Source: Azospirillum brasilense (GTDB taxonomy: Bacteria; Pseudomonadota; Alphaproteobacteria; Azospirillales; Azospirillaceae). From it: a stretch of DNA of 64,000 nt. The notes beneath the pieces were generated by a model, which saw only the letters and a list, made by a program, of their open reading frames with translations, searched no databases and was not told where the DNA came from. Positions 1-6,733 of the stretch are shown piece by piece; the first letter of the stretch is position 1; each line of letters opens with the position of its first letter. The stretch lies in the NCBI RefSeq assembly GCF_007827815.1, contig NZ_VITH01000003.1, positions 434,001 to 498,000 of the forward strand, in the 5' to 3' direction. The position numbers were made by a program, and so were the translations under genes.

Positions 1-636
1 CGTCGCCAGGAATCCGGCGGTGTCGAACTCCAGGACGGTGGCGATCTCGTCCAGCACGGCGCGCTTGTGCCAGCTCACCGTCATGACGCCTGCGGCCGGA
101 TCGGCGGCGACGGCGCCCGCCCGCGCCAGGATGGCGGCGCAGACCGCGCGGCGGGGATCGGCCTCGGCCAGCCGACTCAGCCGCTCCGCCAGAAGGCTGG
201 CCTTGTGCCGGTAGAAGAGCGTCCCGTTGTCGAGGAAGTTGAGGTTGAGATACAGCGCCGGCCGGATGCCCTTGCGGCGCAGGATGGGCATCGCGACCTC
301 CGCCACCTCGCGCATGCCGTCGTCGAAGGTGACCAGCAGCGACGGGCGGCGGATCTCCGGCCCACCCATGGCCGATCCGGTGACCGTGGGCAGGTCCGTC
401 GGCTCGAAGTGCTTCAGGAGGAAATCAAGGTCCTCCGTGAACTCCTTGGGCGTGCGGGGGCGGTAGATGTGCTTCAGATGGTCCGGCACCGTGTCGCAGA
501 CGGCGTGGTAGACGACGGCCAGCACCGGGCTGCCGTAGGCGTGATGGCAGGCGGTCCCCAGCGGGTTGCGCAGCGCGTCCATCCACCGGAGCCGCCGGCC
601 CAGCCCGCCACCGGAAATCACGTCGGCAACGCTCAT
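1..636 (-). CDS. Polysaccharide deacetylase family protein (3' end outside window)
   Basis: A carbohydrate esterase family 4 (NodB-homology) protein that would remove N- or O-acetyl groups from a polysaccharide. The first 212 codons are present and the C-terminus lies beyond base 1. The diagnostic metal-binding motif LVTFDDG sits at about residues 101-107, preceded by VVYHAVCD near 41-48, the usual first beta-strand of this fold. No signal peptide is visible. The start at 636 is chosen because GGGAGGA lies just upstream on the minus strand. It begins 34 bases after the glycosyltransferase at 671-1609, so the two are probably one operon making or modifying a surface glycan. Substrate unknown. 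Confidence 0.85.
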   Translation of the reverse strand, partial: MSVADVISGGGLGRRLRWMDALRNPLGTACHHAYGSPVLAVVYHAVCDTVPDHLKHIYRPRTPKEFTEDLDFLLKHFEPTDLPTVTGSAMGGPEIRRPSLLVTFDDGMREVAEVAMPILRRKGIRPALYLNLNFLDNGTLFYRHKASLLAERLSRLAEADPRRAVCAAILARAGAVAADPAAGVMTVSWHKRAVLDEIATVLEFDTAGFLAT

Positions 637-670
637 TCATGTCCTCCCGCAGAGGGTCAGAGGGCGAGGG

Positions 671-1609
671 TCAGAGGGCGTCCGCCCCATCGGGGGCGAG
701 GCGCTTGGGCTGCATCATGGCGGTGTGGATCTGGGCCATGGCCTGCGCCTCGGTCGGCGTGCGGACCAGGCGGTACAGCATCCTCTTCAGGCCCGGCGGT
801 GTCAGCCGGAAGCCGATCTGAAGCGAGGCCGTCGCCAGGAATTCCGAGTTGGTCAGGAAACCCGACCGCCAGCACCAGACCCGGAAAGCCCATTCGTTGA
901 CGGCGTAGCGCAACCCGCCGCGGCGCACGCGCTGGGCCATGCTGGTGCGGAAAAGGAGAAGCGCCTCCTGCACCGTCTCCATCCGCGCCCCGGCCTGGAG
1001 CAGGCGGACATAGAGGTCGTAGTCCTCCAGATTGCCGAAGCAGGAGCGGTAGCCGCCGATGGCCGTCAGCGCCCGCCGCCGCACCATCATGGTGGGGTGC
1101 GACAGCACGCAGTGCCACTTCATGCCCTGGCTGATCTCCTCGTGCGTCTCCGGGCTGCGCTTCACGCAGGTGATGGCGCCGGGGTCCTGTTCGAACTCCG
1201 CGTGCCAGGAGAAGGACGCGTCCAGCGACCCCTGCTCGGCGAAGGCGCGCGCCTGCGTCTCGAAGCGGTGGGGCAGGCAGATGTCGTCGCTGTCCATGCG
1301 GGCCACCAGATAGCCCGTGCAATATTGCAGGCCGTCGTTCAGCGCACGGGCCAAGCCCCCCTGGTTGCGCCGCCGCACCACCACAAGCCGGCAGGCGTTG
1401 GACGCCTGATAGCGGGCGATGACCTTTTCCTGCTCCTCTCCGATCCGTCCGTCGACCACCAGCACGCATTCGCGCGGGAGGAGCGTCTGGGTATAGACGC
1501 TCTCCAGCGCGGCCTGAAGGTTGTCCGCCTTCTCGCCGGCGTAGGTGGCCATAAGCACGCTGATCGATTGAGTGTCCCGACCGTCCCTCGGTCCGCTCAC
1601 GTGATTCAT
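671..1609 (-). CDS. Family 2 glycosyltransferase
   Basis: A GT-A fold glycosyltransferase, about 312 residues, that would transfer a sugar from a nucleotide-sugar donor onto a growing surface or secreted glycan. Seen: ISVLMATYAGEKADNL near residues 16-31 (nucleotide-binding start of GT2), VVDG near 51-54, and MDSDD at 105-109, the DXD-like metal/donor site. The start at 1609 (MNHVSGP) is preferred over a longer frame because it has GGAGA upstream and because GT2 proteins start close to the first strand. It lies directly upstream of the polysaccharide deacetylase on the same strand. The acceptor and sugar are unknown. Confidence 0.88.
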   Translation of the reverse strand: MNHVSGPRDGRDTQSISVLMATYAGEKADNLQAALESVYTQTLLPRECVLVVDGRIGEEQEKVIARYQASNACRLVVVRRRNQGGLARALNDGLQYCTGYLVARMDSDDICLPHRFETQARAFAEQGSLDASFSWHAEFEQDPGAITCVKRSPETHEEISQGMKWHCVLSHPTMMVRRRALTAIGGYRSCFGNLEDYDLYVRLLQAGARMETVQEALLLFRTSMAQRVRRGGLRYAVNEWAFRVWCWRSGFLTNSEFLATASLQIGFRLTPPGLKRMLYRLVRTPTEAQAMAQIHTAMMQPKRLAPDGADAL

Positions 1610-2338
1610 ACCTGGTCTCCACCCCTCTTGTCGTGGCGACGCGGACGGCATGCGGCGGTCCGGCCACCGGGCGCCGCCCCGCGAAGGGCAACACCCGGTG
1701 GCCATGACCACGGACACCGCGGCCTGGGAATGGAGGCGTGTGCGTGCCGCCCTGTGCCCCGCTTTCGCGGCACGCGCGCGCTAGCGGTTTCGGCGTTCCT
1801 TCCCGGTGACCGTCGGTCCGGCGCCTTTGCGGCGCCCGCCGTCCTGTCCTTGTCGTCGTTTCCAGTGCCGTTGTTGCCCTGTCTCGTCCCTTTCCTCGTC
1901 GGTTCTGTGGGGGTCTCCCTCCGGTCCGCATCCCGGATTAGGACACCCCTGGCCGTCGTATCAGCCGGTGCCGATGCACGCATAGGCACGGAATAGGTCT
2001 GTGGACGCTATCAAAGGGCGGATGGCGGGTAAACCTACATAAAGTGCAAGCTAAATATCCCCTTCGCAGCGTCCCAAAGGGAAAGCCGTCTGCCACTTTG
2101 GTGGACTTGGGAGAAAGTGGGGGATGCCGCGCGTCTATTGAAGAAATAACGGCTGAGCGCCATGAACCGTCAGGAAGCGCGGATGAATTCCTGCGTCCAT
2201 CATTCTGCAGTCCGGCGGCTTATTGTGCAATGCACAAGAAGATCGGGGCTGTGGAAGGCATGCGGAGGGTCTTCCCAGCCGGTCTTTTCGGTTTTGTGAC
2301 GAGCCCGATGGGCAATGAGCAACCGGCGGAAACGCCAA
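1610..2338. other. Intergenic region, no supported gene
   Basis: About 730 bases without a convincing gene. Frames on both strands here lack a ribosome-binding site, overlap the flanking genes or their terminator, and encode arginine- and proline-rich sequence typical of spurious GC-rich frames. The part nearest 1610-1700 must hold the promoter of the glycosyltransferase operon; the 1990-2260 part is less GC-rich and may be a leader or a degenerate remnant. I recognise no RNA gene in it. Confidence 0.5.
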
Positions 2339-2362
2339 CGCCCGGCCACAAGGGGCCGGGCG
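2339..2362 (-). terminator. Hairpin downstream of the beta-helix gene
   Basis: Perfect 9-base arms CGCCCGGCC (2339-2347) and GGCCGGGCG (2354-2362) around a 6-base loop, 34 bases past the stop codon of the leftward gene 2396-4549. On the transcript the stem is followed by a short T-containing stretch (TTGGCGTTT) rather than a full T-run, so termination is likely but not certain. Confidence 0.6.
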
Positions 2363-2395
2363 CGGACGTTGCCGAAGGGGCTAAACCCCCGATCG

Positions 2396-4549
2396 TCAGA
2401 TGATCGGGTTGGCCTTGGAGACCGAGGAGATGGTGTTGTTGGTCACCGTCTGCTTGATGCTGTCGGCGATGTTGATCGCCGCGCGGCCGTTGTTGTTGTA
2501 GAAGGTGTTGTCGTACAGGCTCAGCGTGATCGACCCGCTGCCCTTCAGGTGCTCCAGGATGCCACCGTTGTTGTTGTAGATCTCGTTGCCGTAGATCTTG
2601 TAGGTGACGTTGGTGGTCTGGTTCTGGCCGAGGGAGATGCCGACGTTCGAGTTGCCGTAGATCGTGTTGTTGTAGATCTCGGTGCTCGACTTGGCGAGGA
2701 TGCCGGCGCCGCGCGGGTTCGAGTAGATCACGTTGTCGTGGATCTTCAGCGTGCTGTTGGCCTGGCTGTGGTCGTGGTACAGGCCGTGCGACCGGCCGTC
2801 GCCGCCGCCGCTGCCGTTGTTGAAGATCGTGTTGCCTGCGATCTCGCCGCTCAGGATGCGGCCGTTCCAGCCCGAATACACCGCGTCGGTGCGCCAGCCG
2901 TTGTCGCTGATGATGTTGTTGGTGAAGTACTGGTTGGCGTTGTCGGCGGAGTAGTGGACGAGACCATAGCCGCCGTTGCCGTCGATCGTGGAGTGATCGA
3001 TGCGCAGGTTGTTGGAGGTCCCGCTGATCACCACGCCCGAACCGCGGTTGTCGATGATCTGGGAGTTGGTGACCTTCACGTTGTTGGCGCCGCCGTTGAG
3101 CAGCAGGCCGGTGTCGTTCGAACCCGTCATCGTCAGGTTGTCGAACGTGACGTTGTCCTTGTTGTTCAGGCTGACCGCGAAGCTGGCCCCGCTCTTGGCC
3201 TTGATGATCGGATCGGCGCCGGTGCCGTAGGCGCCGTAGATGATCGGCTTGTCGGCGGTGCCGGAGGTCGAGACCAGCAGGCTGTCCGTCCAGGTCTCGC
3301 CACGCTCGAACAGGACCAGCGAGCCGGCGGCGAAGGTGGTCGCGTTCACCTTGGCCAGCGACTTCCAGGCCTGGTTCGGGTTGTTGCCCGAGTTGCTGTC
3401 GTTGCCGTGCGTGGCGTCGATGTAGAAGACCTGCGAGGCCGGGGTCGCCGGGTAATCCGACGTGCCGCCGCTCGGGTTCGACGGGGCGGGCGGGGCCGTC
3501 GGCGTGGTCGGAGTCGTGGGGGTGGTCGGCGTGGTCGGCGTCGTGGAGGAGGGGAAGTACTCCTTGGGGGCGGCGACGACCAGCGTGCCGTTCCACCACA
3601 TGCCGGACTGGCCCTTGACCACGTCCTTGCCGTCCAGCGCGCCCTTGTCGTAGGTCACCGAGGCGTCGGTCGGGTTGACCGCGTTGCCGTTGATGGTGAT
3701 CTTGTTGACGATCAGGTTGCGGTCCTGGCCGTTCACGAAGCCGTCGTTGTCGTACTGGATCTGGACCTTGTGGGCCTGACCGGGCGCGATGTCGGCGGTG
3801 AAGCTGTAGTCCTTGGCGGTGGTGCCGGCGGAACCCTCGCCGATGACCTTGCCGTCCACCATCACCTTGAAGTGCGGGGAGACGCCGCCCGCCACGTTGC
3901 CGGCGGCGTTGACGACGATCTTCGTGCCGCCCGTCACCGCCTCGGCGGTGGCGGCGGGGAAGTATTCCTTGGGGGCGGCGACGACCAGCGTGCCGTTCCA
4001 CCACATGCCGGACTGGCCCTTGACCACGTCCTTGCCGTCCAGCGCGCCCTTGTCGTAGGTGACCGACGGGTCGGTCGCGTCGAGCGCGTGGCCGTTGATG
4101 GTGATCTTGTTGACGATCAGGTTGCGGTCCTGACCGTTCGCCACGCCGTCGTTGTCGTACTGGATCTGGATCTTGTGAGCCTGATCCGCCGGGACGTTGG
4201 CGTTGAAGGTGAAGTCCTTGGCGTCGGTGCCGGCGGAGCCTTCGCCGATGACCTTGCCGTCCACCATCACCTTGAAGTGCGGGGCGATGCCGCCCGCGAC
4301 ATGGCCGGCCGCGTTGATGACGATCTTCGTGGCGTGGTCGGCGGTCGCGACGGCGTCGGCCAGGGCCAGCGGCTGCGCGGTCTGCAGGGCCTGCGCCTGG
4401 AGGAGGGAGGCCGGCGTCGCGAAGGTATCGGCGGTGGACACGGCGGTCTCGCTGATGGTCAGATGCGCCGTGTCGGCGCCGAGATCACCGGCGTAGTTGG
4501 TGTGGTCGGTCAGATCCTGGTGGTGAAGGTCGATGCCCAGATCGTCCAT
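2396..4549 (-). CDS. Parallel beta-helix protein with two xylan-binding modules
   Basis: A 717-residue, probably secreted carbohydrate-active protein. From the N-terminus: about 70 residues of low complexity; two near-identical modules at roughly 74-198 and 209-333 (NAAG, PHFKVMVDGKVIGEGSAG, YDNDG, DRNLIVNKITING), matching the Ca-dependent xylan-binding domain family (CBM60-like); a TPTTPTTP linker at about 334-370; then a right-handed beta-helix (385-717) rich in NN and GN ladder turns. There is no Sec signal peptide, so type I or another leaderless export route is possible. The ATG at 4549 is chosen; a GTG at 4612 is the alternative. The beta-helix may be a polysaccharide lyase or epimerase, but I cannot identify catalytic residues. 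Relevant to plant cell-wall or exopolysaccharide binding by inference. Confidence 0.8.
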   Translation of the reverse strand: MDDLGIDLHHQDLTDHTNYAGDLGADTAHLTISETAVSTADTFATPASLLQAQALQTAQPLALADAVATADHATKIVINAAGHVAGGIAPHFKVMVDGKVIGEGSAGTDAKDFTFNANVPADQAHKIQIQYDNDGVANGQDRNLIVNKITINGHALDATDPSVTYDKGALDGKDVVKGQSGMWWNGTLVVAAPKEYFPAATAEAVTGGTKIVVNAAGNVAGGVSPHFKVMVDGKVIGEGSAGTTAKDYSFTADIAPGQAHKVQIQYDNDGFVNGQDRNLIVNKITINGNAVNPTDASVTYDKGALDGKDVVKGQSGMWWNGTLVVAAPKEYFPSSTTPTTPTTPTTPTTPTAPPAPSNPSGGTSDYPATPASQVFYIDATHGNDSNSGNNPNQAWKSLAKVNATTFAAGSLVLFERGETWTDSLLVSTSGTADKPIIYGAYGTGADPIIKAKSGASFAVSLNNKDNVTFDNLTMTGSNDTGLLLNGGANNVKVTNSQIIDNRGSGVVISGTSNNLRIDHSTIDGNGGYGLVHYSADNANQYFTNNIISDNGWRTDAVYSGWNGRILSGEIAGNTIFNNGSGGGDGRSHGLYHDHSQANSTLKIHDNVIYSNPRGAGILAKSSTEIYNNTIYGNSNVGISLGQNQTTNVTYKIYGNEIYNNNGGILEHLKGSGSITLSLYDNTFYNNNGRAAINIADSIKQTVTNNTISSVSKANPII
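3547..4073 (-). repeat. Duplicated xylan-binding module segment within the gene
   Basis: The DNA encoding the end of each module is virtually identical: about 105 bases near 3551-3656 recur near 3959-4064, and the same high identity runs through the DRNLIVNKITING and PHFKVMVDGK segments of both copies. The near-absence of silent differences points to recent tandem duplication or gene conversion rather than two old domains. Confidence 0.75.
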
Positions 4550-4685
4550 GGTCTGCACTCTCTTGCTTGCTTGTGGGACGCCACCGCGTTGGGTGGCCAG
4601 CGGGGCCGGCACGCGGTCGGTGCGTCCCCTTCCTTTCGGTTAGCGCTCTAGCCTTTTGGCTTACCCCTTAAGACTAGCGGCTTCG

Positions 4686-4749
4686 CTGTGGCCTTAAATG
4701 GGACGATTTTAGGATAATAAATCTCAAATACGTTGTATTTGGGCCACAG
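4686..4749. promoter_or_regulatory. Nested inverted repeats upstream of the beta-helix gene
   Basis: The region 4550-4981 between the divergent beta-helix gene and the small membrane gene has no other gene. Within it CTGTGGCC (4686-4693) pairs with GGCCACAG (4742-4749), and inside lies CAAATAC-GTT-GTATTTG (4725-4741). The interior is unusually AT-rich for this genome. It could be an operator or a transcript-level structure; which one cannot be told from sequence. Confidence 0.45.
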
Positions 4750-4910
4750 TGAGACCTATCCGCACTGGTGGCGCGCCGGTTCGGCGCTGCAACCGGCGGG
4801 AAAAGCGCTCTCGCCACCCGTCGCGGCGGCGGGACTGAACGGAGCGGTGCGCAGCCAGGGATGGCGCGGCGTTGGACAAAAAGGAGGGCGCTTCCGGAAT
4901 CAGGCCATCC

Positions 4911-4926
4911 ATTGACCCGGGTCAAT
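4911..4926. promoter_or_regulatory. FNR/FixK-type box upstream of the 48-aa membrane protein gene
   Basis: ATTGACCCGGGTCAAT is a perfect 16-base palindrome and contains TTGAC-N4-GTCAA, which fits the CRP/FNR-family consensus TTGAY-N4-RTCAA. Its centre is 63 bases upstream of the ATG at 4982. A class II arrangement would put the transcription start near 4960. Recognition by an FNR/FixK homologue is an inference from the match. Confidence 0.55.
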
Positions 4927-4981
4927 CCGCCGGAGCCGGTCCGGGCTTAGCCTCCCTGCATGCATTGCAAGGAGAGGTGAC

Positions 4982-5128
4982 ATGGAGACGATGGTCTTTC
5001 TGGTGCTGGCGCTTCTGCTGACCGGCTTCCTGACCGCGCTGTCGGTGCTGGGCATGGCCACGCTGCACGCCACGGTGCGGGTCATTCTTCCGGCGCGCCG
5101 TCCGGTGGCTCCCGTGCGGGTGTCGTGA
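4982..5128 (+). CDS. 48-residue single-span membrane protein
   Basis: Not recognised. A short gene with a strong ribosome-binding site (AAGGAGAGGTGAC) immediately before ATG 4982. The product starts METMVFLVLALLLTG and has one hydrophobic segment of about 25 residues, then a short basic tail with RRP and a proline-rich end; N-out or N-in cannot be decided. It stands alone between the divergent beta-helix gene and the convergent Lrp gene, and an FNR/FixK-like palindrome lies upstream, so expression at low oxygen is plausible. Single-span proteins of this size often adjust a membrane enzyme or transporter, but nothing here names a partner. Confidence 0.65.
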   Translation: METMVFLVLALLLTGFLTALSVLGMATLHATVRVILPARRPVAPVRVS

Positions 5129-5152
5129 CCGGGCGCTCTATATAAATAGGAG

Positions 5153-5614
5153 TCAGAGGGGGAGGGGGCCGTCGTTCTTGACCTCCTCCATCACCGCGTA
5201 GGTGCGCGTCTCCCGGACGCCGGGCAGCGACAGCAGCACATCCCCGAGGAACCGCCGGTAGGCCGTCATGTCGGCCACCCGCGTCTTCACCAGATAGTCG
5301 AACCCGCCGGCCACCATGTGGCATTCCAGAACCTCCGGCGCGTGGCGGATGGCCTGGGCGAAGCGGTCGAACACGTCGGGCGTCGTCTTGTCGAGCAGCA
5401 CCTCGACGAACACCATCAGCCCGAAGCCCAGCCGGTGCGGATCGAGCCGCGCCGCGAACCCCGTGACATAGCCATCCTTCAGCAAGCGCCGCATCCGCTC
5501 GCCGGCGGTCGTGGCCGACAGGCCGACCCGCTCCGCCAACTCCACGGCGGAAATCCGCCCGTCGGTCTGCAGGATCGCCAGGATGCGCCGGTCGGTCCGG
5601 TCGAGATCCGTCAT
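5153..5614 (-). CDS. Lrp/AsnC-family regulator, probably of proline catabolism
   Basis: A 153-residue Lrp/AsnC protein: N-terminal winged HTH (DRTDRRILAILQTDGRISAV, then ERVGLSATTAGERMRRL) at about 1-60 and C-terminal RAM/ligand domain to the end, the normal length. It is divergent from proC-putA. Because the PutA encoded here has no DNA-binding domain, a separate regulator is expected, and Lrp-type PutR proteins are known to activate putA in response to proline in Rhizobium, Agrobacterium and Rhodobacter. The start ATG 5614 is chosen because GAGG lies about seven bases upstream; GTG 5620 is possible. Role as PutR is inferred from family and position. Confidence 0.85.
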   Translation of the reverse strand: MTDLDRTDRRILAILQTDGRISAVELAERVGLSATTAGERMRRLLKDGYVTGFAARLDPHRLGFGLMVFVEVLLDKTTPDVFDRFAQAIRHAPEVLECHMVAGGFDYLVKTRVADMTAYRRFLGDVLLSLPGVRETRTYAVMEEVKNDGPLPL

Positions 5615-5700
5615 TTTCACGCCTCATGCCGCCTTTGGCCGTTGATATCGCGCTTCTGAGGCAAAAACAACCGTGGAGGCACGGCGATCTCCGCGATAGT

Positions 5701-5715
5701 CTGCGGATGCCGCAG
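5701..5715. promoter_or_regulatory. Dyad in the lrp-proC intergenic region
   Basis: CTGCGG-ATG-CCGCAG is a perfect 15-base dyad about 80 bases upstream of the chosen proC start and 87 bases upstream of the divergent Lrp gene. A second partial half-site (GCTGCGG) occurs near 5750. It is the best candidate operator for the Lrp-type regulator; the assignment is positional only. Confidence 0.4.
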
Positions 5716-5781
5716 TAGAACAAGCAAAACATAGCGGACGCTGCGGTTTGCAAAGACGAATTGGATCGGGTGAGAGACACC

Positions 5782-6651
5782 GTGACCATCGACATTGGCC
5801 CCAACGCTGTGGATGGCGCCGGATCGGCGCCGGGCGGCGGGACGATCCTTCTGCTGGGTGCCGGACGCATGGGCGGCGCCATGCTGCGCGGCTGGCTGGC
5901 GCAGGGCGTGCCAGCTTCCGCCATTGCGGTCGCCGACCCCAGCCCCGCGCCGGATCTGGTCGAACTGGCCGCACGGACCGGGGTCCGTTTGAATCCGGTG
6001 GATGGCGCCCCCGTCGATACCCTGGTGGTCGCGGTCAAGCCGCAGATGGTCGAGAGCGCCGCGGCGGGCGTTCAGGCGGCGCTGGCGCCGCGCACGCTGG
6101 TGCTGTCGATCATGGCGGGCAAGACGCTGGCCGATCTGCGCCGCCTGTTCCCGGCGGCGGGCAGCGTGGTGCGGGCGATGCCGAACCTGCCGGCGGCGGT
6201 CGGGCGCGGCGCCACCGTCGCGGTCGCCGAGGCGGGCTGTCCGGCCGATCGAAAGGCGCGCGCCGAGTCCCTGCTGACCGCGGTCGGGAGCCTGGAATGG
6301 CTGGCCGACGAGGCGCTGGTCGACGCCGCCACGGCGCTGTCCGGCTCCGGCCCCGCCTATGTCTTCTATCTCGTGGAATGCCTGACCCGCGCCGGGGTGG
6401 AGGTGGGGCTGCCCGCCGACGTGTCGGAACGGCTGGCCCGCGCCACGGTCGAGGGGGCGGGGGCGCTGATGGGCGCCACCGGCCAGCCGGCGGCCGAGCT
6501 GCGGGCCGGCGTGACCTCCCCCGGCGGGACCACGGCGGCCGGCCTTTCCAAGCTGATGGCCGATGACCACCTCCAGAGTCTGTTGAACGCGACCCTGCGC
6601 GCGGCGGCCCAGCGCGCCGCCGAACTGGGCGGAACCGGCCCGAAAGCCTGA
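5782..6651 (+). CDS. proC: Pyrroline-5-carboxylate reductase
   Basis: Last step of proline synthesis: NAD(P)H-dependent reduction of P5C to L-proline in the cytoplasm. Seen: N-terminal Rossmann motif LLLGAGRMGGAMLRGW, then VVAVKPQ, RAMPNLPAAVGRG, and the C-terminal signature ALSGSGPAYVFYLVE with SPGGTTAAGL, all in the family order and at the usual length (about 290 residues). The start is uncertain: GTG 5782 has GAGA a few bases upstream, while TTG 5761 and GTG 5770 are in frame. The gene lies directly upstream of putA on the same strand, so a biosynthetic reductase and the catabolic enzyme that makes its substrate appear to be co-transcribed. Confidence 0.93.
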   Translation: MTIDIGPNAVDGAGSAPGGGTILLLGAGRMGGAMLRGWLAQGVPASAIAVADPSPAPDLVELAARTGVRLNPVDGAPVDTLVVAVKPQMVESAAAGVQAALAPRTLVLSIMAGKTLADLRRLFPAAGSVVRAMPNLPAAVGRGATVAVAEAGCPADRKARAESLLTAVGSLEWLADEALVDAATALSGSGPAYVFYLVECLTRAGVEVGLPADVSERLARATVEGAGALMGATGQPAAELRAGVTSPGGTTAAGLSKLMADDHLQSLLNATLRAAAQRAAELGGTGPKA

Positions 6652-6733
6652 CCCAGAAGCCTGAGAAGCACACCCCTTTTCACCATCAGGGACCGGCTCG
6701 CCCCCGGCCTGCGGATTCGAGCGGACGACACCG

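Noticed and set aside
1606..1989. 127-codon leftward frame overlapping the start of the glycosyltransferase
   Set aside because: Arg/Thr-rich, no domain; the real gene begins at 1609 with a good ribosome-binding site.
2044..2403. 119-codon rightward frame running into the beta-helix terminator
   Set aside because: No ribosome-binding site, unlike protein composition, and its end overlaps the hairpin and stop of the opposite gene.
3480..3550. Short tandem repeat that might be a CRISPR-like or satellite array
   Set aside because: It encodes the TPT linker of the beta-helix protein in frame, so it is a protein linker repeat.
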